This document shows positions 10,090 to 22,006 of a stretch of 64,000 bases of DNA, one piece after another. The position numbers were made by a program, and so were the translations under genes. Within the stretch, counting starts at the first letter, position 1. Each line of letters begins with the position of its first letter. This DNA is from Spirilliplanes yamanashiensis (lineage in GTDB: Bacteria; Actinomycetota; Actinomycetes; Mycobacteriales; Micromonosporaceae), in the NCBI RefSeq assembly GCF_016863475.1, contig NZ_BOOY01000018.1, forward strand, positions 186,001-250,000, given 5' to 3'. A model generated the notes under the pieces. That model made no database searches, was not told the origin of the DNA, and saw only the letters and a program-made list of their open reading frames with translations.

Positions 10090-11574
10090 ATGACCGAGGA
10101 CCAGCAGCCGGCCGCCCAGCCTGCCGCCGAGCCGACCGTCCAGCCGGCCGACCAGCCGAGGACCGAATCGCACGACCCCGACTTCCCGGAGACGTTCCTG
10201 CAGTTCATGCGCACCGGCTGGCGCGACGACCCGCTGACCGTGGCGCCGCGCCCGGAGACCCCGCACTACGCCAAGCGGCGCGCCGCGCTCGCCGAGGCGT
10301 TCCCCGGCGACACCCTGGTCATCCCGACCGGGCCCGAGAAGACGCGCGCCAACGACACCGAGTACCACTTCCGCCCGGGCAGCGACTTCGCGTACCTGAC
10401 CGGCGACCACGACCCCGACGGCGTGCTGATCCTGACGCCCGGCGGCGACGCGGTGCTCTACACCCGGCAGCGCTCCTCGCGCGACAACGACGAGTTCTTC
10501 CGCAGCCGCGACGGCGAGCTGTGGGTCGGCCGCCGGCACACCCTCGCGGAGAAGGCGACGGAGCTCGGCATCGAGACCCGCCCGTACGCCGACCTGCCCC
10601 GCGCCCTGGCCGAGTGTGCGCCCGCCCGCACCCGCGTGCTGCGCGGCCTCGACCCGCGCGTCGACCGTTCCGTGCTGATCCACGAGGCCGACCGCGACCG
10701 CGAGCTGGCCGCGGCCGTGTCCGAGGCGAAGCTGGTCAAGGACGAGTGGGAGATCGCCCAGCTGCAGGAGGCCATCGACGCCACCGTGCGCGGCTTCGAG
10801 GACGTGGCCCGGGTCCTGCCCGCCGACCGCCCGGTGTCCGAGCGGCTGCTGGAGGGCGTGTTCGGGCTGCGCGCCCGGCACGACGGCAACGACGTCGGCT
10901 ACAGCTCCATCGTCGGCGCGGGCAGCCACGCGACGATCCTGCACTGGGTGCGCAACCACGGCCGCACCACGCCCGGCGACCTGCTGCTGATGGACATGGG
11001 CGTCGAGGGCAACCGGCTCTACACCGCCGACGTGACCCGCACGGTGCCCGTCTCCGGCACGTTCACGCCGCTGCAGCGGCAGGTCTACGACATCGTGCAC
11101 GCCTCCCAGCAGGCCGGCATGGACGCGATCCGGCCCGGCGTGAAGTTCCGCGACGTCCACCTGACCTGCATGCGGGTGCTCGCCGAGGGCCTGAGCGACC
11201 TGGGCGTGCTGCCGGTCAGCCCCGACGAGGCGATGGACCCGCAGTCCACCGTCTACCGGCGCTGGTCGCTGCACGGCTTCGGCCACATGCTCGGCATCGA
11301 CGTGCACGACTGCTCGGCGGCCCGCAAGGAGACCTACCGCGACGGCGCGCTCGCCGAGGGCTACGTGCTGACGGTCGAGCCCGGCCTGTACTTCCAGCCG
11401 GAGGACGACCTGGTGCCCGAGGAGCTGCGCGGCATCGGCGTGCGCATCGAGGACGACGTGCTGGTCACCGCCGACGGCTGCGTCAACCTGTCGGCCGGCC
11501 TGCCGCACTCGTCCGACCAGGTCGAGGCGTGGCTGGCGTCGCAGCGCGAGGCCGGCCCCCGGCTGCCCGGCTGA
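10090..11574 (+). CDS. pepP: aminopeptidase P family (Xaa-Pro aminopeptidase)
   Basis: A 494-residue M24B metallopeptidase that removes an N-terminal residue preceding proline. The first 40 residues are Gln/Pro-rich and probably disordered. An AMP_N domain follows (about 50-210), then the pita-bread domain with metal ligands in LLMDMGVEGNRLYTADVTRT (two Asp), HGFGHMLGIDVHD (His), TVEPGLYF (Glu) and GVRIEDDV (Glu). These five ligands are those of dinuclear manganese PepP. A GGAGAAGGGA ribosome site precedes the ATG. The protein has no signal peptide and is cytosolic. Confidence 0.93.
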   Translation: MTEDQQPAAQPAAEPTVQPADQPRTESHDPDFPETFLQFMRTGWRDDPLTVAPRPETPHYAKRRAALAEAFPGDTLVIPTGPEKTRANDTEYHFRPGSDFAYLTGDHDPDGVLILTPGGDAVLYTRQRSSRDNDEFFRSRDGELWVGRRHTLAEKATELGIETRPYADLPRALAECAPARTRVLRGLDPRVDRSVLIHEADRDRELAAAVSEAKLVKDEWEIAQLQEAIDATVRGFEDVARVLPADRPVSERLLEGVFGLRARHDGNDVGYSSIVGAGSHATILHWVRNHGRTTPGDLLLMDMGVEGNRLYTADVTRTVPVSGTFTPLQRQVYDIVHASQQAGMDAIRPGVKFRDVHLTCMRVLAEGLSDLGVLPVSPDEAMDPQSTVYRRWSLHGFGHMLGIDVHDCSAARKETYRDGALAEGYVLTVEPGLYFQPEDDLVPEELRGIGVRIEDDVLVTADGCVNLSAGLPHSSDQVEAWLASQREAGPRLPG

Positions 11575-11617
11575 TTTCTTCAAGACGGCGCGGCCCCGGG
11601 TGCGGCAGCCTGGGGCC

Positions 11618-12508
11618 ATGACCGATCCGTTCGCCGCGGCGCACCGCTTCCTGCTCACCGAGGGACGGCTGCTGGAGCGCCGCCTGTTCGACACCGTGTT
11701 CCTCGGCGCGCCGCCCACCGGCGTCGCCGACGCGCTGCGCGGCTACGCCAACCCCGACGGCGGCCTCGGCCACGGCCTGGAGCCCGACACGTGCGGCCCG
11801 GCCAGCCTGCCGATCGCCGTCGAGCAGGGGCTGAACGCGTACGCCGACGCGGGCGCCGACGACCCGGAGCTGCTGCGCCGGGCCTGCGACTTCCTGGCGG
11901 GCGTCAGCACCCCCGACGGCGCCGTGGCGCTGGCCGCGCCCGTCATCGAGCGGTACCCGCGCGCCGCGCACATGACCGACTGGACGTACGTGCCGGGCGT
12001 CAACCCGACGGCAGGGCTGGCCGGGCTGCTGCACCGGGTCGGCTTCGCCCACCCGTGGCGGGACGCCGCCACCGCGTACTGCTGGGCGCAGCTGGAGTCG
12101 GGCGCGTACCCGGGCGAGGCGCACGCCCTGTCCGAACTGTTCGTCTTCCTGGCGCACGTGCCGGACCGCGAGCGCGCGGAGTCGCACGTGGCCGCGGTGG
12201 CCGGGCGGCTGGCCACGGCCGAGATGTTCCAGGCCGACGCGGGCGCCGAGGGCTACGGCCTGACGCCGCTGGCGATCGCGCCCGCCGCCGACTCGCCATG
12301 GCGGCGCCTGTTCACCGAGGAGCAGCTCGCCGGGCACCTGGACGCGCTGGCGGCGGCGCAGCAGGACGACGGGGGCTGGCCGATCACCTGGGACCCGCCC
12401 GGCACGGCGTCGCGGCTGGCGTGGCGCGGCATCGTGACGCTCGGGGCACTGCGCACGCTGGTGTCGTACGGCCGGCTCGCCCCGCCTCAGGGCTTCGGCG
12501 GGGCGTAG
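11618..12508 (+). CDS. prenyltransferase/squalene cyclase-fold protein
   Basis: A 296-residue protein with alpha/alpha-barrel repeat features. GYANPDGGLGHGLEPD near the N terminus and QQDDGGWPITWDP near the C terminus are QW-like motifs of the terpenoid cyclase/prenyltransferase superfamily. The catalytic DxDD of squalene cyclases is not seen, so an enzymatic role is not claimed. The start at this ATG is supported by CAGCCT 6 bases upstream and the absence of a ribosome site. The 3' end overlaps the convergent NTF2-like gene by 22 bases. Confidence 0.72.
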   Translation: MTDPFAAAHRFLLTEGRLLERRLFDTVFLGAPPTGVADALRGYANPDGGLGHGLEPDTCGPASLPIAVEQGLNAYADAGADDPELLRRACDFLAGVSTPDGAVALAAPVIERYPRAAHMTDWTYVPGVNPTAGLAGLLHRVGFAHPWRDAATAYCWAQLESGAYPGEAHALSELFVFLAHVPDRERAESHVAAVAGRLATAEMFQADAGAEGYGLTPLAIAPAADSPWRRLFTEEQLAGHLDALAAAQQDDGGWPITWDPPGTASRLAWRGIVTLGALRTLVSYGRLAPPQGFGGA

Positions 12509-12855
12509 GGCCACTCCTCGAACGCCGTGCAGCGGCCCTCGTCGTCGAAGCGCAGCACCCACAGGTCCAGCCACTCCTGCGCCGGGTCGTGGTAGCGCAC
12601 GGACACCCGGGCGACCGCGGTGCGGTCCTCGACGGCGAGGACCTCGGCCACCATGTCGAAGCTTTCGCCGGGGCCGTCGCGCTCCGCCTCCCACATCGCG
12701 GCGATCGCGTCCAGGCCGGCGACGGGCTCCCGGTACGGCCCCTGCCGGTAGGTGGCGTCCGCCGCGAACAGGCCGGCCAGCCCGGCCGTGCCCGCCGTGC
12801 GCCACGCGGTCTCGTAGTCGTCGATCCAGACCGTCACCTGCTCGCGCGTGACCAT
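12487..12855 (-). CDS. NTF2-like (SnoaL-type) protein
   Basis: A 122-residue cone-fold protein with the typical start: an amphipathic helix and W-R-x-x-x-x-x-G-L-A-x-L-F-A-x-D-A-T-Y, then curved strands ending in FEEWPYAP. Such proteins are polyketide cyclases, isomerases or simple ligand binders, and no catalytic set can be assigned. It begins one base after the pullulanase stop, so it is the last gene of a three-gene unit (NTF2-like, pulA, NTF2-like). Confidence 0.82.
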   Translation of the reverse strand: MVTREQVTVWIDDYETAWRTAGTAGLAGLFAADATYRQGPYREPVAGLDAIAAMWEAERDGPGESFDMVAEVLAVEDRTAVARVSVRYHDPAQEWLDLWVLRFDDEGRCTAFEEWPYAPPKP

Positions 12856-12856
12856 G

Positions 12857-15800
12857 TCAGCTCTCCACGTAGACGGCGACGGAGCGGCCCGGGACGGTGC
12901 AGGTGCCGGTGGCCGGGTCGACGGCGGCGGTGCGCAGCACCGGGTCGGCCGACTCGCGCAGCACCGGGTGCAGCGCCACGTGCGCGCCGATGAGCGCGGG
13001 CACGGTCTGCCACGCCGGGTCGGGCCCCGCGTTGATCACCACGGTCACCGAGCGCCAGCGCGGGTCGAGCCCGGCGCCGTCGAGGTGCATGGTGAGCACG
13101 CCCGGGGTCTCCCCCGGCCCGCTGAGCGGGAACGTCAGCCGCCGCTGCACCTCGTCGAGCGTGGGCAGGCCGAACAGGGGCGACGACGCCCGGACGCGCA
13201 GCAGCTCGGCGAACCGCGCCTCGGCGAACGCGATCGTCGCCGGGTCGGGCACCAGCGAGGCGTCGGCCAGCAGCGGCGCCGCGTACGGCCAGGCGTGCTC
13301 GTTGTCGGCGAACGGCGGCAGGCCCAGCCCGAAACCGTTGCCCTGCGCGGGGTCCCAGCGGATGGCGTTGAACCAGTCGCCGGAGTTGTAGGAGTTGCGG
13401 TCGAGCGACTTGCTGCGCAGCCGCTCCGAGCCGAGGGCGAAGAACCCGACGCCCTGGCCGAGCAGCACCAGCGCCAGCGCGACGAGCTGCGCCCGCGCCC
13501 GGTCCAGCGGCGCGGTCTCGACGGGCAGCTTGAATGCCAGCGCGTCGTACAGGATCTCGTTGTCGTGCGCGTCGACGTAGGTGACGCACTCCCCCGGCGC
13601 CCCGGCGTAGCCGGTGGGCGAGCCGTTGTAGTCGACCTGCGCGCCGGTGACGTGCCGGCCGCGGTGGTCGGTGAACATGTAGGCCGCCAGGTTGCCGGTC
13701 AGCCCCACCTTGATCCGGTCCTGCAGGTGCAGCAGCGTCTCGCGCTGGCGGTGCAGGTCGCCGTTGACCCCGTCGCCGTTGGGGGCGGTCCACAGGCCGG
13801 TGGCGAAGCCCTGGGCGCGGGGGTTGTCCTCGAACGCGACGCCGCCGCGGGCCGCGTCGCGCAGCCGGTCGTTGAAGCTGCCGATGCCGGTGCCGGCCAG
13901 GTGGCGCTGGGTGGCCTGCACGAACCGGGCATCGCCGGCGACCTCGCCGAACTCCCAGCCCTCGCCGTACAGGTAGATGTCGCGGCCGCCGGGCAGGGCG
14001 TCGAGGGCGGCGCGCACGTCGAGCATGAGCCGGCGCGGGTGGTGGCCCATCAGGTCGAACCGGAAGCCGTCGACGCGGTAGTGCCGGGCCCAGAACACCA
14101 CCGAGTCGACGACGAGCCGGGCCGTCATGGCGTGCTCGGAGGCCGTGTTGGAGCAGCAGGTGGAGGCGGCGACGGTGCCGTCGGCGAGCAGCCGGTGGTA
14201 GTAGCCGGGCACGATCCGGTCGAGGACGCTGTACGGCGCCAGCCCGTCGGCCATCGTGTGGTTGTAGACGACGTCCATGACGACGCGCAGCCCGGCGGCG
14301 TGCAGGGCGGCGACCATCTCGCGGAACTCCCGGGTGCGCGCCGGGCCGTCGGGGTCGGTGGCGAACGAGCCCTCCGGCACGTTGTAGTGCAGCGGGTCGT
14401 AGCCCCAGTTCCAGCCGTCGCGGTCGGCGACGGCGGCCACCCGGGCCTGCGGCTCGGGCGAGTCCGGCGGGAACGACGCCAGGTCGCCCTCGGGCTCGGC
14501 CTGGTCGGCGCGGCGGTCCGGCACGGTGGCGAAGTCGAACGCGGGCAGCAGGTGCAGGTGGGTGAGCCCGGCGTCGGCGAGGCGGCGCAGGTGCCGCACC
14601 GACGTCGCGTCCGGGTGGGTGAACGCCCGGTAGGTGCCGCGGTGCTCCGCCGGCACGGACGCGTCCAGGTACGAGAACTCCCGCACGGACGTCTCGGCGA
14701 TGACGGCGCGGGCGGGCGGCACCGGGCGCGGCGGCGGCCGGTCCCAGCCGGGCGGCGCGAGCGCCGGGTCGGTCAGGTCGGCGATGACGGCGTGCGCGGA
14801 GCCGGCGGTGAGGGCGACGGCGTACGGGTCGGTGACGCTCTCGGTGACGACGGCCTGCGCGGCCGGGTGCCACACCTCGACGGCGAACCGATAGGCGCGG
14901 CCCAGCCACTTGTGCCGCCCGGTGACCGACCAGATGCCGGTGGCGTCGTCGCGGGTCATCGGGTGCTCGCGCGGCTCCTCGCCGGGCGCCTTCCACAGCT
15001 GCAGCGTGACGGTGCGGGCGGTCGGCGCCCACACCGCCAGGGTGGGCCGGCCGTCCTCCAGGCCCGGCCCGATCGGCGCGTCGCGGGCGTCGGCGTACAG
15101 GTCGTCGAGGATGCCGGGCAGCTGGACGCCGGTGACGGTGACGACGCGGCCCTCGGCGTCGAGGCCGACGACGAGCAGCTGGCCGCGCAGCAGCTCGCCG
15201 AGCCGGGCCGGGTCGTTCTCCGGCACGGCCAGCGCCCGGTACGACCCGAGGTGCGGGAACTGCCGCCGCTGCACCTGGAACAGCCCGCCGGGGCGCGCGG
15301 TCAGCGGCAGCGCCTTGCGCTCACCGGCCAGCTCGCCGCCGGCCATGCGCAGGGTGCCGCTGACCGGCCAGGCCAGCTCGTGGGTGACGGCGAGGTCGGC
15401 GTGCTCCGGCGGCAGCGCGATGGTGCCCCGGTCGACGAAGACGGCCAGCGACCGGGCCGGGTCCAGCTCGGGGCCGAGGCTGCGCAGCTGCGGCCGGACG
15501 GGGGCGCGCTCACCGGCCAGCAGCCACACCTCGCGGGTGTCGCGCAGGTCGAGGCGCTGGTCGACGGGCAGGTCCTTGGCCTCGCCGCGGTGCAGCACGT
15601 AGCGCAGCCCGGCCGCGCCCGGCTCGACCGGCACCCGGTAGACGGCGCCGAACGCGTCGAACCCGGCGGGGGCGAGCGGCTCGTGCCAGCTGGTGGGCTC
15701 GGCGACGCCCTCCCAGACGTGCAGCCCCCAGCCGTCGTGGTCGCCGTCCGGGCGGTGGTGGTGGATGGTGACGACGTCGTCCGGCGCCGCGGCGGCCGCG

Positions 15801-16183
15801 ACGGTGTGGGTGACGATGGCGGGCGGCGGGGCGTCGTGCAGGGCGGGGTCGCCGTGCACCAGCCAGATCTCCGGCGTCTCGGACGGGTCCACGTAGCGGT
15901 CGAGGGCGACGTCCTTGCCGCCGTGCCGGTCGACCACAAGGAACCCGACGTCGCGGGCGCCCGGGGCGAGGCGCACCCAGGCGAAGCGGCCGGTCGCGTC
16001 CTCGCCGGCGAACGGCTGCCCGACCGGCCAGCCGACCGGCTCCGCGACGTCGCCCCAGGCGTACAGGCTCCAGTCGTCGTACGCGCCGTCGCCGCGGTGG
16101 TAGTGCACGACGAGGAAGTCGGGCCCGGTGCCGGGCGGGGTCGCGGGGGCGTCGGGCGCGGGTACTGCGATGTCGGCCTGCAC
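12857..16183 (-). CDS. pulA: pullulanase-type alpha-1,6-glucosidase (GH13_14)
   Basis: A 1,108-residue debranching enzyme cleaving alpha-1,6 links in pullulan, limit dextrins or glycogen. From the chosen GTG, two CBM41-like modules lie at about 20-115 and 133-225 (VVHYHR...DDWSLYAWGDV and TIHHHR...DGWGLHVWEGV). A CBM48 is at about 380-460 and the GH13 barrel starts near 495. Conserved regions are WNWGYDP, DVVYNHT, VDGFRFD (nucleophile Asp710), GEGWEFG (acid/base Glu741) and VDAHDN. No signal peptide is visible, so it may act inside the cell. A TTG just upstream is an alternative start. Codons further upstream overlap the preceding gene and are rejected. Confidence 0.9.
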   Translation of the reverse strand: MQADIAVPAPDAPATPPGTGPDFLVVHYHRGDGAYDDWSLYAWGDVAEPVGWPVGQPFAGEDATGRFAWVRLAPGARDVGFLVVDRHGGKDVALDRYVDPSETPEIWLVHGDPALHDAPPPAIVTHTVAAAAAPDDVVTIHHHRPDGDHDGWGLHVWEGVAEPTSWHEPLAPAGFDAFGAVYRVPVEPGAAGLRYVLHRGEAKDLPVDQRLDLRDTREVWLLAGERAPVRPQLRSLGPELDPARSLAVFVDRGTIALPPEHADLAVTHELAWPVSGTLRMAGGELAGERKALPLTARPGGLFQVQRRQFPHLGSYRALAVPENDPARLGELLRGQLLVVGLDAEGRVVTVTGVQLPGILDDLYADARDAPIGPGLEDGRPTLAVWAPTARTVTLQLWKAPGEEPREHPMTRDDATGIWSVTGRHKWLGRAYRFAVEVWHPAAQAVVTESVTDPYAVALTAGSAHAVIADLTDPALAPPGWDRPPPRPVPPARAVIAETSVREFSYLDASVPAEHRGTYRAFTHPDATSVRHLRRLADAGLTHLHLLPAFDFATVPDRRADQAEPEGDLASFPPDSPEPQARVAAVADRDGWNWGYDPLHYNVPEGSFATDPDGPARTREFREMVAALHAAGLRVVMDVVYNHTMADGLAPYSVLDRIVPGYYHRLLADGTVAASTCCSNTASEHAMTARLVVDSVVFWARHYRVDGFRFDLMGHHPRRLMLDVRAALDALPGGRDIYLYGEGWEFGEVAGDARFVQATQRHLAGTGIGSFNDRLRDAARGGVAFEDNPRAQGFATGLWTAPNGDGVNGDLHRQRETLLHLQDRIKVGLTGNLAAYMFTDHRGRHVTGAQVDYNGSPTGYAGAPGECVTYVDAHDNEILYDALAFKLPVETAPLDRARAQLVALALVLLGQGVGFFALGSERLRSKSLDRNSYNSGDWFNAIRWDPAQGNGFGLGLPPFADNEHAWPYAAPLLADASLVPDPATIAFAEARFAELLRVRASSPLFGLPTLDEVQRRLTFPLSGPGETPGVLTMHLDGAGLDPRWRSVTVVINAGPDPAWQTVPALIGAHVALHPVLRESADPVLRTAAVDPATGTCTVPGRSVAVYVES

Positions 16184-16230
16184 CAACTGTTGGTATCCGA
16201 TCCGCGGGGCCGCGGCAACCGAAACCGGGG

Positions 16231-16620
16231 TCAGTGGGTCGCGATGACGGTGCAGATGCGCCAGCCGGCCGGCTCCAGGCGGACCAGGTAGCGGTAGGAG
16301 TCGCCGGGCACGGCGCAGCCGGTGGCGTCGAGGTACTCCCAGGTCACGGCGACCATTGCGAGCGCGCTGCCGAGCTGCTGCACGTCGGAGATCTGCGCGT
16401 GGGCGGCGACGATGCGCTGCTCGCGGTAGCTCGGGGCGGCGCCGAGGAACGACAGGGCGACGGCGGCCGGGGAGGTGAACGTGAAGCTGTAGCTGCCGGA
16501 GACCACCATGCCGGGCAGGGTGTAGCACCCGGCGATGCCGGCGACGTCGCCCATGGTCAGCGCGGCGCCGTAGCGGTCGAAGAAGTCCGTCAGCTCGTCG
16601 GTCCCCGTGGGCGTCGTCAC
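16231..16620 (-). CDS. NTF2-like (SnoaL-type) protein
   Basis: A 129-residue small cone-fold protein. It begins at a GTG with an N-terminal helix (LTDFFDRYGAAL) and has the strand pattern of NTF2-like proteins ending in the dipeptide THR-HIS. It is unrelated at residue level to the NTF2-like protein downstream of pulA, but the two flank that gene. The gap to pulA is 47 bases. Ligand and function are unknown. Confidence 0.72.
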   Translation of the reverse strand: MTTPTGTDELTDFFDRYGAALTMGDVAGIAGCYTLPGMVVSGSYSFTFTSPAAVALSFLGAAPSYREQRIVAAHAQISDVQQLGSALAMVAVTWEYLDATGCAVPGDSYRYLVRLEPAGWRICTVIATH

Positions 16621-16731
16621 GTCGTCCGTGATATCCCGTTCCGGCGCGCCGCAAACTCCCAACCGCTGGCAATCCCCGTCTAGGGTGACAACCGCCGTGG
16701 GACGGCAACGGGTGAAAGGCTCGCAGACGAC

Positions 16732-18702
16732 GTGAAGATCCTCTTTCTGCTCACCGACGGGTTCGGCATCGGCGGCACGATCCGCACGACGTTCAACCTC
16801 GCGGCGACGCTCGCCGACCGGGGGCACGAGGTCGAGGTGCTCAGCACGTCGCGCCGCCGCGACGTGCCGAACATGCCGCTCGACCCGCGGGTGCGCCTGA
16901 CCGCCGTGGTCGACGGCCGCAAGGACCACCCGGGGCACGGCGCGGGCGACCCGGACCGCGGCCGCCCGGCGGTGGTGTACCCGAAGGACGACTTCCGCGC
17001 GTACGACTACGACCTGCTGGTCGAGAAGCGGTACCGGGCGTACCTCGGCGGGCACGACGCCGACGCGGTCATCGCCACCCGGCCGGGCCTCATCGCGTAC
17101 GCGGCCCAGTTCGCCCGCCGCGGCACCGTGAAGGTGGGCCAGGAGCACCTGACCCGCGGCATGCACCGCAAAGGGCTGCGCACCGCCATGGCGCCGCACT
17201 ACCGCAAGCTCGACGCCCTGGTGACGGTCTCGCAGGCGGACGCCGACGACTACGCCGCGCACGGCCTGGGCACCCGGGTGCTGTTCATCCCGAACAGCGT
17301 GCAGGCGCCGGGCGTCCCACCCTCGGACGGCGCCGCGAAGATGGTGGTGGCGGCCGGGCGGCTGGTCGCCAGCAAGCGCTACGACGTGCTGCTGCGGGCC
17401 TGGGCGAAGGTCACCGCGCAGCACCCGGACTGGCAGCTGCGCATCTACGGCGGCGGCGAGAAGAACACCGAGCTGCGGGCGCTCGTCACGGAGCTGGGCC
17501 TGCACAACACGGTGCTGATGATCGGGCCGCACTCCCCCATCGAGCCGGAGTGGGCCAAGGGCGCCGTCGCGGCGGTCACCTCCGACAAGGAGTCGTTCGG
17601 CATGACGCTCGTCGAGGCGATGCGCGTCGGCGTGCCGGTGGTCAGCACGGACGCCCCGTACGGGCCGCGGGAGATCATCGCCGACGGCGTCGACGGCCGG
17701 CTCACGCCGGTGGGCGACCCCGGCGCGCTGGCCGACGCGCTGTCCGAGCTGATCGCCGACCCGGCGCGGCGCGCGGCGATGGCGGCGGCGGCGCTGCGCA
17801 ACTCCGAGCGCTACGACCCGGCGGCCATCGCCGAGCGCTACGAGCAGCTGCTGACGGAGCTGGCGGCCCGGCCCGCGCGCCGGCTGGGCCGGCTGCTGCA
17901 GGGGCCGGCGCGGCCCGGCACGGCGCTGGAGCTGGCCCCGCAGGCGGCGCAGCCGGTCGCCGACACGCTGAACACGCCGGACGGCGGCGTCGAGGTGCGG
18001 CTGCCCGCCGCGGCGGTGACCGAGGGCTGCGCGCTGGCCTGGGACGGCGACGGCGCGGGGTCGGTGCCGGTCACGCCGGGGGCGCCGGTGCGGCTGCCCG
18101 ACCTGCCGGAGGGCACGTACAACCTGCACCTGGCGGCGGCCGACGGCGCTCGGCAGCCGCTGCTGGCGGGGCTGCGCGACACCCGGGCCCTGCTGACCGC
18201 GGGCCCGGCCCCGGACGGCGGGGTGGCGGTCATGCTGCCGTTCCGGCACACCACCGGCCCGCTCGCGGTGCGCGTGTGGCGCCGGCCGGCGCACGCCGAG
18301 ATGGGCGACGTGCACCTGGACGGCGCGCGGCTGCAGGCGCACGGCCGGCTGTTCGGGGCGGCGCTCGCCGACGGCGCCGCGCTGGAGCTGCGGCACCGCA
18401 CGGACGCGTCCCGCACCCACGTCACCCCGGTCGTGGCGGCGGCCGGCGGCTGGCGCTTCGACCTCGACGTGGCGGCGTTCGCCGCGCTGCTGACGCCGGA
18501 GCCGGCGGAGGACTACTGGGACGCCTGGCTGCGGCCCGGGGCGGGCGCGGAGCCGCTGCGGCTGGGCCGGGTGCTCGACGACGTGATGCACAAGGGCCTG
18601 GCGTACGTGCTGCCGGCCGCGGTGGTCGGCGGGTACACGGTCCAGCCGTTCTACGCCATCCGCAACGTGCTGTCGCTGCGGGTCACCGCACCGGCCGCCT
18701 GA
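16732..18702 (+). CDS. GT4-type glycosyltransferase with C-terminal beta-rich extension
   Basis: A 656-residue protein. Residues 1-385 are a GT-B glycosyltransferase: N-terminal FGIGGTIRTTFNLA, a C-terminal nucleotide-sugar domain with GRLVASKRYDVLLRAW, and SFGMTLVEAMRVGVPVV, which carries the E-x7-E-like motif of GT4 retaining enzymes. About 270 extra residues follow. They are Gly/Ala/Pro-rich with predicted beta strands and resemble the accessory domain of teichoic-acid/poly-glycerol-type transferases. Substrates are unknown. TAGGGT at 16681-16686 is a plausible -10 with a leader of about 40 bases. Confidence 0.82.
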   Translation: MKILFLLTDGFGIGGTIRTTFNLAATLADRGHEVEVLSTSRRRDVPNMPLDPRVRLTAVVDGRKDHPGHGAGDPDRGRPAVVYPKDDFRAYDYDLLVEKRYRAYLGGHDADAVIATRPGLIAYAAQFARRGTVKVGQEHLTRGMHRKGLRTAMAPHYRKLDALVTVSQADADDYAAHGLGTRVLFIPNSVQAPGVPPSDGAAKMVVAAGRLVASKRYDVLLRAWAKVTAQHPDWQLRIYGGGEKNTELRALVTELGLHNTVLMIGPHSPIEPEWAKGAVAAVTSDKESFGMTLVEAMRVGVPVVSTDAPYGPREIIADGVDGRLTPVGDPGALADALSELIADPARRAAMAAAALRNSERYDPAAIAERYEQLLTELAARPARRLGRLLQGPARPGTALELAPQAAQPVADTLNTPDGGVEVRLPAAAVTEGCALAWDGDGAGSVPVTPGAPVRLPDLPEGTYNLHLAAADGARQPLLAGLRDTRALLTAGPAPDGGVAVMLPFRHTTGPLAVRVWRRPAHAEMGDVHLDGARLQAHGRLFGAALADGAALELRHRTDASRTHVTPVVAAAGGWRFDLDVAAFAALLTPEPAEDYWDAWLRPGAGAEPLRLGRVLDDVMHKGLAYVLPAAVVGGYTVQPFYAIRNVLSLRVTAPAA

Positions 18703-18728
18703 CCGGGCACCCCGGGTTGCGACGGCTT

Positions 18729-18750
18729 ACAAGACGGACGTACGGTTTAC
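18729..18750. promoter_or_regulatory. putative AcnR operator upstream of acnA
   Basis: This 22-base segment matches the palindrome in front of the TetR gene at 24665-24686 at 17 of 22 positions, including the core ACGTACGG. It lies about 115 bases before the aconitase start. AcnR of Corynebacterium glutamicum is known to repress acn and its own gene. Binding here is inference. Confidence 0.5.
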
Positions 18751-18863
18751 ACGTGACGCCGCCCCGCGGGCCCAGGTAAGTCCTGCCTTACCCGCGGGCC
18801 ATGGAACGCGGTGCGGAAGACTGGTGAGGACGACTCACGGTCGCTGGTGTGAAGGAGTACGAC

Positions 18864-21644
<2,781 letters not shown>

Positions 21645-21660
21645 CCCCCACGCCACATCC

Positions 21661-21696
21661 AGCGCCCCCGTCGTCCGGCCGGACGGCGGGGGCGCT
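21661..21696 (+). terminator. rho-independent-type hairpin after acnA
   Basis: A near-perfect 36-base palindrome: ten pairs, one T-G wobble, then seven pairs. It lies 16 bases after the aconitase stop. There is no T-tract, which is usual in GC-rich actinomycetes. Confidence 0.75.
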
Positions 21697-21715
21697 GCTG
21701 TGTCAGGCTCGGGGC

Positions 21716-21961
21716 ATGGACGACAAGACCGTACTGAGCCGGATCACCGACCTCGTCGACGAGGAGCACAAACTGCGGGCGCAGGTGTCCGCGGGCGAGC
21801 TGTCCAGCGACGAGGAGCGCCAGCGCCTCAACCAGCTGGAAGAGGCACTCGACCAGTGCTGGGACCTGCTGCGCCGGCGCCGGGCCGCCCGCGCCCAGGG
21901 CAACGACCCGGACGCCGAGCAGCCGCGCGACATCCCGCAGGTCGAGGGCTACCTGCAGTGA
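21716..21961 (+). CDS. DUF2630 family protein
   Basis: An 81-residue acidic, helical protein: DKTVLSRITDLVDEEHKLR, then LNQLEEALDQCWDLLRRRRA, the characteristic DUF2630 pattern of two antiparallel helices, ending in IPQVEGYLQ. The role is unknown. CAGGCT lies 6 bases before the ATG and no ribosome site is present, suggesting a leaderless transcript. It is followed by a bidirectional hairpin. Confidence 0.88.
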   Translation: MDDKTVLSRITDLVDEEHKLRAQVSAGELSSDEERQRLNQLEEALDQCWDLLRRRRAARAQGNDPDAEQPRDIPQVEGYLQ

Positions 21962-21966
21962 GCGGC

Positions 21967-21992
21967 GGCCCGCCGGAGCGTTCCGGCGGGCC
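21967..21992. terminator. bidirectional hairpin between DUF2630 and RIO kinase genes
   Basis: An 11-bp perfect stem (GGCCCGCCGGA with its complement) and a 4-base loop sits between two convergent genes, so it can end transcription from both sides. Confidence 0.7.
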
Positions 21993-22006
21993 ACCACCGT
22001 CGCCGG

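Noticed and set aside
16184-16708. N-terminal extension of the pullulanase frame to 16708
   Set aside because: It runs through the NTF2-like gene in another frame and has low-complexity Arg/His composition.
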